DNA of 64,000 bases from NCBI RefSeq assembly GCF_011044495.1, contig NZ_CP049143.1, positions 62,001 through 126,000 on the forward strand. The letters are read 5' to 3'. The translations under genes were made by a program, and so were the position numbers. The notes under the pieces were generated by a model, which made no database searches, was not told the DNA's origin, and was given only the letters and a program-made list of their open reading frames with translations. Shown piece after piece: positions 45,459 through 54,343 of the stretch. The stretch comes from Roseimicrobium sp. ORNL1 (GTDB lineage: Bacteria; Verrucomicrobiota; Verrucomicrobiia; Verrucomicrobiales; Verrucomicrobiaceae). Positions within the stretch are counted from its first letter, which is position 1; each line of letters starts with the position of its first letter.

Positions 45459-46889
45459 TCACATGAGCCGCTTCACCAGCGCACCCAGCCTGATCAGCGC
45501 CTTCTCGATTTTCGGCGTCCAGGCATTGGCGCAGGAGATGCGGATGAAGTTCCGGAAGCCCTGCTTGGCGGAGAACATGGGGCCGGGGGCGATGCTGATT
45601 TTCTCCTCCAGCGCGAGGTCATCGAGCTTCAGCGCATCAACGGTGGGAGGAAGTTCCACCCACAGGAGGAAACCGCCCTTGGGTTGGGTGATTTTCACCG
45701 GCTGGGGGAAGTGGGTGGCAATGGTATTGCTCACGCGTTCCACCAAGCCCTGGTAGGTGCGCCGGGCGGTGCGCAGGTAGTGGTCATACCCGCCCGTGGC
45801 GAGGAATTCCGCGATGGCCAGTTCCGGCAGGGTGGCGGTGGCCAGGGTGCTGATGAGCTTCAGCGTTTGTATTTTCTCGTGATAGCGACCCGGTGCGACC
45901 CAGCCGACGCGATAGCCAGGAGCCAGTGTCTTGGAGAAGGACCCATAGAGAATCACATTCTGGTGCTCATCATAGGACTGCGCCACCCGGGGGCGGTGCT
46001 CGCCATAGTAGAGCTCGCCGAAGATATCGTCCTCGATGAGGGGCACGTCCCGCTGGGCCAGCATGCGCACCAGGCGTTCCTTGTTCGCATCCGGCATGAG
46101 TGAGCCGAGTGGATTGTTGAAGTTCGGCACGGCGACGCAGGCCGCGATTTTCTGCTTCTGCAGCACCTTCTCCAGGGCATCCAGATCCATGCCTGTGTCC
46201 GGGTGCATGGGGATCTCCACGGCACGCAGCTTCAGAGCCTCGAACACATGGAGCACGCCAAAGTAGGTAGGGGACTCCACAGCGACAATATCGCCGGGTG
46301 ACGTGAGGGCGCGCAGGCAGAGAATGAGCGCTTCCGTGCCGCCGGAGGTGGTGATGATGTCATTGGGCGAGAGCCGGCTCCCGGCATCCATGAGACGTCG
46401 CGCAATCTCCCGCCGCAGGGACAGGGCTCCCGGCGGCATGGCATAGCTCACACCGCGATTCCCCGCACGACGGCTGACGGAGGCGAGAATGCGGTTCAGC
46501 TTCTCCGCAGGCAGGAGCTCGGGAGCGGGCGCGGCATTGCCAAAGGAGATGACCCCCGGCAGCCGTGTGGCCTGGAAGAGGCGCGACTGCAATCCCCCTA
46601 CGCTCACTGCGGTGACGGCGCTGGGTGGTCGTGAGATTTCCGGCGCCGGCACGGGATGGTGCATCTGCGCCCGCACGTAGAAGCCGGACTTGGGCCGGGC
46701 CTCGATGAGCCCGCGATCCTCCAGCAACAGGTAGGCCTGCACCACGGTGGTGACGCTCACGCCGTGCTGCTCACTCGCGCGACGCACGGAGGGCACCTTG
46801 TCCCCGGCACGCAGAGTGCCGGAGTGGATCATCTGCTCCACACTCCGGGCCACCTGTTCGTAAAGGGCGGTGTCAGAATCCTCTGCCAC
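45459..46889 (-). CDS. MocR-type GntR/aminotransferase transcriptional regulator
   Basis: 476 residues from the GTG at 46889; a TTG at 46925 would add 12 residues. An N-terminal GntR winged helix (about 8-75; LYEQVARSVEQMIHSG, VPSVRRASEQHGVSVTTV) is fused to a class I aminotransferase fold (about 100-476). The PLP-binding lysine is K320 in YGSFSKTLAPGYRVGW, with the conserved NFNNPLGS and EDDIFGELYYG motifs. MocR proteins sense PLP or amino-acid derivatives and control genes such as pdxST, gabDT or others; the target here is unknown. The AraC gene lies 78 bp upstream on the same strand. Confidence 0.93.
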   Translation of the reverse strand: MAEDSDTALYEQVARSVEQMIHSGTLRAGDKVPSVRRASEQHGVSVTTVVQAYLLLEDRGLIEARPKSGFYVRAQMHHPVPAPEISRPPSAVTAVSVGGLQSRLFQATRLPGVISFGNAAPAPELLPAEKLNRILASVSRRAGNRGVSYAMPPGALSLRREIARRLMDAGSRLSPNDIITTSGGTEALILCLRALTSPGDIVAVESPTYFGVLHVFEALKLRAVEIPMHPDTGMDLDALEKVLQKQKIAACVAVPNFNNPLGSLMPDANKERLVRMLAQRDVPLIEDDIFGELYYGEHRPRVAQSYDEHQNVILYGSFSKTLAPGYRVGWVAPGRYHEKIQTLKLISTLATATLPELAIAEFLATGGYDHYLRTARRTYQGLVERVSNTIATHFPQPVKITQPKGGFLLWVELPPTVDALKLDDLALEEKISIAPGPMFSAKQGFRNFIRISCANAWTPKIEKALIRLGALVKRLM

Positions 46890-46967
46890 AAGACTTTTCA
46901 ACGATGAGGATACGTTTCGTGGCAAGGAGTTTCACGCCTTTCGACGAGGCATCATCGCGAGCACGCC

Positions 46968-47828
46968 TCACGCGCATGGTTGCAGGTGATTCTGCCGGTA
47001 GCTCTGGGGCGCGATGCCGAACTGCTTCTTGAAGATGCGTGAGAGGTAGAAGGGGCAGTTGAACCCGCAAGCTTCCGCGACCTCTGCCACGGTCTTGCGC
47101 GTGTTTCCCAGCAACTGTGCCGCCATCTGCAGGCGGCGTTCATTGAGCCAGGCCATGGGCCGCCGACCGGTCTCGCGTTTGAAGATGCGGGCGAAGTAAT
47201 CCGGATTGAGAGCCACGGCACGCGACCATGCCGTGATGGTGATGTCCTGCTTCAGACGGTTCATGGCCCAAGCCTCCGCGGCGAGGATGCGATCCACCGC
47301 GGTGCGTGCTTCAAGATTCGTGCGCGCCATGGGCGGTCGCAGGTTCTGCAAGACAAACGTGAGCCACTGCAAGATGGCTCCCGTGATGGCGAGATCACGG
47401 TACGGGCCTTCGCTGCCCATGACGAAAAGCACCTTTTCAAACTCGGCTACAAACGCCTGTGGTTCCTTCAGCGAATAGCGCCGCTTGAAGTCGCGATGCA
47501 GCAGCTCATTCACCACGCCGCCATATTCCACAGCGAGCGACACCGCGAGACTCACGTGCGGCCGCTTCGGGTCATGCCCATAGGCGAACTCATCTCCGCC
47601 GCGCACCACCAGCAGATCGCCGGCTTGCAACACCATGCGTACCCCATTGATCACCACCCAGCAACTCTCCGACTCCACGTAGAAGAAGCAGAGCATGTCC
47701 CCCATGAGCCGTGACTTCTCGATCGACCACTCCGGGAAGCCCGCATAGCGACCGAACCAGTGCACGCGCAGGCCAATGCGGGCCTCCATGGCGAGCGGCC
47801 AGTCGTGATGGTAGGGCAGATAGCTCAT
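46968..47828 (-). CDS. AraC-family transcriptional regulator with cupin-like sensing domain
   Basis: 286 residues from the ATG at 47828; the longer open frame to 48209 runs into the divergent gene and is not protein-like. An N-terminal cupin-like AraC binding region (about 20-115; VVINGVRMVLQAGDLLVVRGG) is followed by the two-helix-turn-helix domain at about 185-280, HTH 1 near 195-217 (ITITAWSRAVALNPDYFARIF) and HTH 2 near 245-267 (TVAEVAEACGFNCPFYLSRIF), ending GIAPQSYRQ. It is divergent from the Gfo/Idh/MocA gene (75 bp between starts), which makes that gene the first candidate target; sugar-type ligands are usual for this arrangement. Confidence 0.92.
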   Translation of the reverse strand: MSYLPYHHDWPLAMEARIGLRVHWFGRYAGFPEWSIEKSRLMGDMLCFFYVESESCWVVINGVRMVLQAGDLLVVRGGDEFAYGHDPKRPHVSLAVSLAVEYGGVVNELLHRDFKRRYSLKEPQAFVAEFEKVLFVMGSEGPYRDLAITGAILQWLTFVLQNLRPPMARTNLEARTAVDRILAAEAWAMNRLKQDITITAWSRAVALNPDYFARIFKRETGRRPMAWLNERRLQMAAQLLGNTRKTVAEVAEACGFNCPFYLSRIFKKQFGIAPQSYRQNHLQPCA

Positions 47829-47903
47829 GGTCGGAAAAGTACAGGGATTGAGACGGTGTCGTCCATTCTCTGAAACGGTCCATCTCGCTAGTTTTTCGCC
47901 GCC

Positions 47904-49199
47904 ATGCACCCGATACGCGCTTCTCACACCCTCACGCCCATGAATACCGCGACTGCCCCCACCCCCGGCTCCGCCATGAAGATTTCCGACGGCCTGACAC
48001 GGCGCGATTTTGTGAGCCGGAGCGCCGTGGCCGCGGCAGGTGGACTGCTCGCCATCCCGGGCTGGGTGGGCGCCCAAGCGCCCGCGAAGAAAATCCGCGT
48101 GGGCATTGTCGGTGGACGCTTCGGTCTCGGCTTCCAGTTTCACGAGCACCCGGACTGCATCGTGGAAGCCGTGAGCGATCTGGTCCCAGAGAGACGCGCC
48201 GCCCTGCAAAAGACCTACAAGTGCGCGAAAGCTTATGACTCACTCGAGGAACTGGTGAAGGACCCCAAGGTGGAAGCCGTTGCGCTTTTCACGCCCGTAC
48301 CGGATCACGCACGCCATGTGTTGCTCTGCCTCGCTGCCGGAAAGCATGTGCTCTGCGCCGTGCCCGTGGCCATGACCCTGGATGAATGCCAGCAACTCGC
48401 CGATGCCGTGAAGAAGACCGGGCTGACCTACATGATGGCGGAGACCAGTCACTGGCAGCAGCTCACCATCTCCGCGCGCAAGTTCCACCAGGAAGGTGCC
48501 TTCGGGAATCTGTACTACACCGAGTCCGAGTATCACCATCCCGGTCTGGAGGAGCTCTATTTCAACAAGGATGGCTCACGCACCTGGCGACACGGCATCG
48601 CCCCCATGCAGTATCCCACGCACTGCACGTCGCATTTGATCAGCGTCACCGGCGAGCGGCTCACCGAAGTCACCTGCCACGGCTGGGGAGACAATGACCC
48701 CATTGTGAAGGACAATGTGTACAAGAATCCCTTCTGGAATGAGACCGCGCTCTTCAAGACCAACAAGGGCAATGCCATGCGCGTGGCCGTGTGGTGGCGC
48801 GGCGCCCAGACAGGCGGAGAGCGTGCCCGCTTCTACGGCGACAAGATGAGCTTCTACTACAATGGGCCCAACGGCGCACCCACCTGCACCGTACGTTCCC
48901 AGGCGAAGACGGAGAAGGACTCTGGCGGATTCGTCCGCAGCGCGCAGGTCATGGAGAAATTTGAAGAGGTGCAGTGGTGGAAGACCGACCTGCTGCCGGA
49001 GCCGATGCGCCACAACAGCGGCCACGAAGGCTCGCACTGCTTCATCACGCACGAGTTCATCGACGCCCTCGTCAAGCAACGCAAGCCCGCGGTGGATATC
49101 TACGAAGCGATTGCCTATACCGCGCCGGGCATCGTGGCCCATCAGTCCGCACTCAAGGGAGGCGAGTCGATGAAGATTCCGCAGTTCGATCCGACGTAA
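47904..49199 (+). CDS. Tat-exported Gfo/Idh/MocA oxidoreductase with altered active-site motif
   Basis: 431 residues from the ATG at 47904; ATGs at residues 13 and 25 would still keep the twin-arginine motif LTRRDFVSRSAVAAAGG. The Rossmann NAD(P)-binding strand is KIRVGIVGGRFGLGF, missing the usual GxGxxG spacing. At the position where the family has the catalytic E-K-P, this protein has A152-V153-P154 (HVLCAVPVAMT), so the catalytic lysine is absent and classical dehydrogenase chemistry is doubtful. The C-terminal beta-sheet domain is present. Divergent from an AraC gene and convergent (5 bp) with a second, canonical Gfo/Idh/MocA gene. Probably acts on sugars or polyols, or binds them without reacting. 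Confidence 0.85.
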   Translation: MHPIRASHTLTPMNTATAPTPGSAMKISDGLTRRDFVSRSAVAAAGGLLAIPGWVGAQAPAKKIRVGIVGGRFGLGFQFHEHPDCIVEAVSDLVPERRAALQKTYKCAKAYDSLEELVKDPKVEAVALFTPVPDHARHVLLCLAAGKHVLCAVPVAMTLDECQQLADAVKKTGLTYMMAETSHWQQLTISARKFHQEGAFGNLYYTESEYHHPGLEELYFNKDGSRTWRHGIAPMQYPTHCTSHLISVTGERLTEVTCHGWGDNDPIVKDNVYKNPFWNETALFKTNKGNAMRVAVWWRGAQTGGERARFYGDKMSFYYNGPNGAPTCTVRSQAKTEKDSGGFVRSAQVMEKFEEVQWWKTDLLPEPMRHNSGHEGSHCFITHEFIDALVKQRKPAVDIYEAIAYTAPGIVAHQSALKGGESMKIPQFDPT

Positions 49200-49203
49200 G
49201 GGC

Positions 49204-50499
49204 TCACCCCACCGGCGTGCCCCAGTGGTCACGATATTCGCGCGTGAGCATCTTGTTCGCCTCGGCATCGTTCGTGATACGCTCGGCTTTCGGATCAAAC
49301 TCAATCACTTTGCCGGTGCGCGTGGCGATGTTCGCGAGGTGACAGAGGCTCGCGGAGAGATGTCCTTCCCGGATATCCGCCGCGGGTGTGGCACCACTGC
49401 GAATGCACTCGATGAAATTGCGATGGTGTGCGAGCAGGTCGGGGGTTCCCTTTGCCTCCTCGCGCAGCTTGTCCTTCTTGTCGTAGATCTTCCAGCCGCC
49501 GTTCTTGCCGAGGATCATGTAGCCATTGGTTCCGTAAAAGGCATCGCCGTTCTCGAAACCCTCCTGGTGATAGTCACTCCACAGGCGCTGCTCAAAGGAA
49601 AGCAGGCGTTTCTTTCCACCGCCAAGGTCATACTCAAAGAGCACCGACTGCGTGTCCGGCCACTGCTGATCGTCATCGTGGAAATACTTTCCACCCAGCG
49701 CCGCGATGCGCGTGGGATGCGTGTCCATGCCGAGGCCCCAGCGCCCCAGGTCGAGATCATGCACGCCGTCATTGCCAATGTCCCCTTCCCCAAACGCATG
49801 GAACCAGCGCCACGCCCCGGGAAGCATGTTGCTCTGATACAGCACTTTCGGCGCGGGTCCGAGCCAAGTATCAAAATCCAGCTCTGCCGGTGGGTCCGAG
49901 GGCTGCACGTGGCCGATGTTCCTTCGAAACTGGCTGTTCCACACCTTCGCGGAAATCACTTCGCCAATCGCGCCGCCATGCAGCTTGGCCATCGCCTGCT
50001 GCACATGCTCCGTGCTGCGGCTTTGCGTGCCCACCTGCACGACTTTCTTCGCCTTCTGCGCCGCTTCGATCATGAGCCGGCCTTCGCGAAGGGTATGTGA
50101 ACAGGGCTTCTCCACATACACATGTTTGCCAGCACCCAGGGCAAGGATGGTCGCCGGTGCATGCCAGTGATCCGGAGTCGCGATGAGCACTGCATCCACC
50201 GTAGAGTCCTCCAGTACTTTGCGCATATCCGCCGTCGTCCGCGGTGGTTTTGCAGCATCTCCCTGCGCGAGCTTCGCTGCCGTATCCAGGCGCTTGGCAT
50301 CCACATCACATAGCCAGGTGATCTCCACGTCGGGATTGCGCACCAGACTCTTCAGGTGATTCGTGCCCATGCCGCCCGGGCCGATGATGCCAAGGCGAAT
50401 GCGGTTGTTTGCTCCCTGAGCGTGCAATGATGGCAGGGCCAGGGCGGTGGATGCGAGAGCGGTCGCGTGGAGGAAGTCACGGCGGGTAGGTGTGCTCAT
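49204..50499 (-). CDS. Tat-exported Gfo/Idh/MocA oxidoreductase (canonical active site)
   Basis: 431 residues from the ATG at 50499, which opens the twin-arginine signal MSTPTRRDFLHATALAS. NAD(P)-binding motif G40-P-G42-G-M-G45 (LGIIGPGGMGTNHL), D110-H-W-H of the nucleotide domain, and the catalytic E130-K131-P132 (HVYVEKPCSH) are intact. The C-terminal sheet domain contains NDGVHDLDLGRWGL. Such exported members are abundant in Verrucomicrobiota and Planctomycetota, where they are thought to work on sugars released from polysaccharides; substrate unknown. Convergent with the previous gene. Upstream (about 110 bp) is a divergent lipoprotein gene. Confidence 0.9.
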   Translation of the reverse strand: MSTPTRRDFLHATALASTALALPSLHAQGANNRIRLGIIGPGGMGTNHLKSLVRNPDVEITWLCDVDAKRLDTAAKLAQGDAAKPPRTTADMRKVLEDSTVDAVLIATPDHWHAPATILALGAGKHVYVEKPCSHTLREGRLMIEAAQKAKKVVQVGTQSRSTEHVQQAMAKLHGGAIGEVISAKVWNSQFRRNIGHVQPSDPPAELDFDTWLGPAPKVLYQSNMLPGAWRWFHAFGEGDIGNDGVHDLDLGRWGLGMDTHPTRIAALGGKYFHDDDQQWPDTQSVLFEYDLGGGKKRLLSFEQRLWSDYHQEGFENGDAFYGTNGYMILGKNGGWKIYDKKDKLREEAKGTPDLLAHHRNFIECIRSGATPAADIREGHLSASLCHLANIATRTGKVIEFDPKAERITNDAEANKMLTREYRDHWGTPVG

Positions 50500-50609
50500 G
50501 GCGAGAATACCTCGCAGGCAGACCAATCTTGCATCTCAGTACGCAAGTGCTCCTCTCTTGCGATATCGTTTCCTGCCAGTCACGCCCTCGATTCCAGCTT
50601 TTCGCGTTC

Positions 50610-51821
50610 ATGAAGCTCTCGCTCTTCGTCCCAGCAATCCTATTGGCAGCCGGCTGCATTATCCTTCCTTCCTGCTCCAAGGACAAAAAATCCACATCAT
50701 CCCAAACTGCAGGCACCAGCACCGTCCCACCAAAACCCACGAAACTCACGGATGTACCTCAGGGCGTGCGCAACGACCTCGATGCCTTCGGAAGGCAACT
50801 GGAAGCAGATCTTCTCGCTAAAAACACTTCCGGCATCAGGACCTCCTTTCTTGTCCTGGAGATTGTAGAACGGGTCATGGCGGGCATCAGCGTCTCCGGC
50901 CCGAACTTCAACATGTTCAAACAGGGGCTCGAAAAAGGGATGCCCGACAAAGTGGGTGCCATCGTCCAGGAGTGGTCACAGCAAGATGCCAAATACAAGG
51001 GCCTTGTCCTGGAAGACGGCGAGGTGAGGCTGCGGTTCCGGTTGCTATCAGATGCCGGTATCATCTTCATGGACATTCTGGTGACCAAGCGTCCCAGCGG
51101 CAGACTTGGAATCATCGACTACTACAATCGAGTGACTGGCGGCAGCATGACTGAGCAGATGCGGCAAGTGATGCTCCCCACGCTAATGGAGCTGGACAGG
51201 CAGGTCGAACAGAAGTCGGTCAGCAACGCCTCGAGCATGGCACAGGATGACCTCAATCAGCTCACCGCCATAGGCCGTCATTACAAGGACAAGAACTTCC
51301 GGGGGATCATTGACGCCTATCAACTGCTCTCTCCGGAAATGAAGAGAAGTCACATGGCCATGTCCTTTCGTCTGGATGCGCTGGAGCATCTTCAAGACCA
51401 AGAAGGCTACAAGGCAGCCCTCCAGGAGGCCGCCCAAACGAGCAAGTCGGCCAACTTCCAGTTTCTCCTGGTGGATGTGTATGCCATCGAGAAGGACTAC
51501 GACAAGGCCATCGAATGTCTTGAGTTGTTCATGACCGCCATGGGGAAAGATGCCGCTTTGCTAACGGTCAAAGGCACGCTGCAACTGGACAAGGGTGCCC
51601 ATGACGCAGCCAGGGCCACGATTCACGAGGCCCTCGCTCTCGAGCCGGACTCCAGTTCCATCCACCTCAGAGCCCTCGAGGTTTTGCTGGCGACCAAGGA
51701 CCACCCGGCCACGGCAACAAGCGTACGTTTCCTACAGGAGCGCGGCGGCGTGAAGATCAACCTGACGGCCCCTGGTTTTGCCGACTTCATGAAAAGCCCC
51801 GAGTCTGCTCCCTGGCGTTGA
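50610..51821 (+). CDS. Lipoprotein with TPR-like C-terminal repeats
   Basis: 403 residues from the ATG at 50610; the longer frame to 50490 is not protein-like. The signal MKLSLFVPAILLAAGCIILPSC contains two possible lipidation cysteines, C16 (LAAGC) and C22 (LPSC), C22 being the better lipobox. A Ser/Thr-rich linker follows. The middle (about 55-220) has no recognised fold. From about 270 there are TPR-like helices: LLVDVYAIEKDYDKAIECLELFM, LLTVKGTLQLDKGAHDAARATIHEAL and SSSIHLRALEVLLATKDHPATA. A scaffold role at the membrane is plausible, but no partner is visible. Convergent with the luciferase-like gene (16 bp). Confidence 0.75.
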   Translation: MKLSLFVPAILLAAGCIILPSCSKDKKSTSSQTAGTSTVPPKPTKLTDVPQGVRNDLDAFGRQLEADLLAKNTSGIRTSFLVLEIVERVMAGISVSGPNFNMFKQGLEKGMPDKVGAIVQEWSQQDAKYKGLVLEDGEVRLRFRLLSDAGIIFMDILVTKRPSGRLGIIDYYNRVTGGSMTEQMRQVMLPTLMELDRQVEQKSVSNASSMAQDDLNQLTAIGRHYKDKNFRGIIDAYQLLSPEMKRSHMAMSFRLDALEHLQDQEGYKAALQEAAQTSKSANFQFLLVDVYAIEKDYDKAIECLELFMTAMGKDAALLTVKGTLQLDKGAHDAARATIHEALALEPDSSSIHLRALEVLLATKDHPATATSVRFLQERGGVKINLTAPGFADFMKSPESAPWR

Positions 51822-51837
51822 ACTCCCGCGATATGCC

Positions 51838-52896
51838 CTATGGCATGCTGAATCCAACTGGCATCGGTGCGGAGTCGTTCAGTCCCCCGTTGACACTCGT
51901 TGCTGAATTGATTTCGCGGAACACCTGCGCCGCCAGTTCGAACGAACGCAGTCGCGCCGCGTGATCATAGAACTGCGCTGTCGCGACGACCTCATCAGCA
52001 CCCGTTTCTTCAAGGAAGCCCTCGATCTGCTGCTTCACCGTCGTCGGCGAACCCACGGCGGTACAGCGCATCATGCGGCGCACGTGCAGTTCCTCGGCAG
52101 GACTCCACCGTCCCTGCATGCTCTCCACGGGCGGCGGCATCTCGTTCGGTACACCGCGGATGAGATTAAGGAACTGCTGCTGCACGGAGGTGTGCAGATA
52201 GCGGGCTTCTTCATCCGTATCCGCCGCAAAGACATTCAGCCCAATCATCACATACGGCTTCTCACATGCCGCGGAAGGCTGGAACTCGCGGCGGTACAGC
52301 TTCAACGCCTCACCGAGATATCCGGGTGCGAAGTGCGAGGCAAAGGCAAAAGGCAATCCCAACGCAGCAGCCAGTCGCGCGCTGAAGTCACTGGAACCAA
52401 GCAGGTAGATGGGCACGTTCAACCCCACACCAGGGATGGCTTTCACGGTGCGATGTGATGCAGCCGGCTTGAAGTACGACTGCAGCTCCATCAAGTCCTG
52501 CGGAAAGGTGTCGCCATTGCTGCCCAGGCTTCGACGGAGGGCGGCTGCCGTGAGTTGATCCCCGCCGGGTGCGCGACCCAGGCCGAGATCGATGCGGCCC
52601 GGATACAGCGATGCCAGTGTGCCGAACTGCTCCGCGATCACCAGCGGTGCATGGTTCGGCAGCATGATGCCACCCGAACCCACACGGATGGTCGAGGTGC
52701 CACCTGCAACGTGACCGATAATGACCGAAGTCGCCGAGCTGGCCACGCCGGGAATGTTATGATGCTCCGCGAGCCAGTACCGGTGATACCCCCACCGCTC
52801 TGCATGCTGCGCGAGGTCCAGCGTGTTGCGAAAAGAGGATGCCGCATCACCGCCCTGGATGATGGGACACAGATCGAGAACGGAATAGACAGGCAT
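51838..52896 (-). CDS. Luciferase-like (LLM class) flavin-dependent monooxygenase
   Basis: 352 residues with the bacterial luciferase-type barrel: [12 protein letters not shown] at the N-terminus, [42 protein letters not shown] and [14 protein letters not shown]. This last set is characteristic of the F420/FMN-dependent 'MsnO8-like' branch. No partner reductase is adjacent. The reaction is probably oxidation of an organic substrate with reduced flavin and oxygen, but this branch is poorly characterised. Divergent from the YqjM-type gene (130 bp between starts), so the two may share a regulatory region. Confidence 0.88.
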   Translation of the reverse strand: MPVYSVLDLCPIIQGGDAASSFRNTLDLAQHAERWGYHRYWLAEHHNIPGVASSATSVIIGHVAGGTSTIRVGSGGIMLPNHAPLVIAEQFGTLASLYPGRIDLGLGRAPGGDQLTAAALRRSLGSNGDTFPQDLMELQSYFKPAASHRTVKAIPGVGLNVPIYLLGSSDFSARLAAALGLPFAFASHFAPGYLGEALKLYRREFQPSAACEKPYVMIGLNVFAADTDEEARYLHTSVQQQFLNLIRGVPNEMPPPVESMQGRWSPAEELHVRRMMRCTAVGSPTTVKQQIEGFLEETGADEVVATAQFYDHAARLRSFELAAQVFREINSATSVNGGLNDSAPMPVGFSMP

Positions 52897-53026
52897 CTGG
52901 GGTAGCGCCGGTGAAGTGAAAGTGAGTCCGAAAGGTATGAGAAGATACGACCAGTGACTCCCCTTGGGCGTACCCTTGTGTTACACGCACGGCTCCAATC
53001 CTTTTCAGATTCACACCCGCTGTCTC

Positions 53027-54094
53027 ATGGCCTCTGACCTCTTTTCTCCGCTCAAGCTTCGCGACGTTACCTTTCGCAATCGCATCGGCGTCTCGCCCAT
53101 GTGTCAGTACTCGAGCGAGGACGGCTTTGCCAATGACTGGCATCTGGTGCACCTGGGCAGTCGCGCCGTCGGTGGCGCGGCACTCGTCATGACAGAGGCG
53201 GCCGCCGTGCTGCCGGAAGGACGCATCAGTCCGCAGGACCTCGGCATCTGGAAGGATGCGCACATCGAGATGCTCCAGCGTATCTTCCGTTTCGTGGAGT
53301 CTCACGGCGGCGTGCCAGCCATGCAGCTCGCGCATGCGGGGAGAAAAGCGAGCACCTCGGTGCCGTGGAAAGGCCGCGAATATGTCCCCGAAGAGGAAGG
53401 TGGATGGAGGCCCATCTACGCGCCCAGCGCGATTCCCTTCGACCCACAGGCCATCGTGCCCACCGAGCTGGATCTCGCCGGCATCCAGCGGGTGGTGCAG
53501 GCCTATGCCGATGCCGCACGTCGCGCACTTGATGCAGGCGCACGCGTTGTGGAAGTGCACTCCGCGCATGGATATCTGCTCCATGAGTTTCTCTCGCCCC
53601 TGACCAACCAGCGCACGGACGGCTACGGCGGCTCGTTTGAAAATCGCACCCGTGCCCTGCTGGAAGTCGTCACCGCCGTGCGCGAAGTGTGGCCGGAGCG
53701 CCTGCCCCTCCTCGTGCGCATCTCTGCCACCGACTGGGTCGAGGGCGGATGGGACGGTGATCACTCCGTGGAACTGGCAAGGATGCTGAAGCCCCTCGGC
53801 GTCGACCTGATCGACTGCTCCACCGGCGGCACCGTGCCGGATGCGAAGGTCCCCGTCGCCCCTAGTTATCAGGTACCCTTCGCCGAGCGCATCCGCCATG
53901 AGGCCGGCATGCCCACCGCTGCCGTCGGCATGATCACCGAGGCCCAGCAGGCGGATGAAATCGTCCGCACAGGCAAGGCCGACATGGTCTTCCTCGCCCG
54001 CCAGCTTCTGCGCGATCCCTACTGGCCCCTGCATGCCGCACGTGAGCTGGGTCACAACTTCCCCGCACCAGAGCAGTATCAGCGGGCGTTCTGA
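53027..54094 (+). CDS. namA: YqjM/NamA-type NADPH dehydrogenase (ene-reductase)
   Basis: 355 residues from the ATG at 53027; the frame is open from 52964 but the first 21 residues are not OYE-like. The class-specific features of YqjM are visible: a cysteine in SPMCQYS (C26, as in the Bacillus enzyme), the substrate-binding pair H178-S-A-H181 (EVHSAHGYLLHEF), and MQLAHAGRKAS. FMN-dependent reduction of alpha,beta-unsaturated aldehydes, ketones and nitro compounds. It differs from the HxxN enzyme at 6845, so the window carries one representative of each major OYE class. The physiological role, perhaps detoxification, is not known. Confidence 0.92.
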   Translation: MASDLFSPLKLRDVTFRNRIGVSPMCQYSSEDGFANDWHLVHLGSRAVGGAALVMTEAAAVLPEGRISPQDLGIWKDAHIEMLQRIFRFVESHGGVPAMQLAHAGRKASTSVPWKGREYVPEEEGGWRPIYAPSAIPFDPQAIVPTELDLAGIQRVVQAYADAARRALDAGARVVEVHSAHGYLLHEFLSPLTNQRTDGYGGSFENRTRALLEVVTAVREVWPERLPLLVRISATDWVEGGWDGDHSVELARMLKPLGVDLIDCSTGGTVPDAKVPVAPSYQVPFAERIRHEAGMPTAAVGMITEAQQADEIVRTGKADMVFLARQLLRDPYWPLHAARELGHNFPAPEQYQRAF

Positions 54095-54343
54095 TTCGCC
54101 GGCCAGACCCTCAAGGCGGGTTCATATCCTGATGCATCATCAGAAGCCGTGGAGTGAGGCTTCCCGATGTATGCTGCCGCAACATGCACGAGTGCAGCAC
54201 AAGAAGTGCGGATTCTTCCCTAGGATTAAGCGATTGATTTTTATGGAAAATGAAGCCACCCGTGGCTATTAAGCCAACATTTAGCCGGTCTATTCCGGTG
54301 CCACCTTATAAATGACCAGCGCCGCCCGTACTTCCCTTATTGC

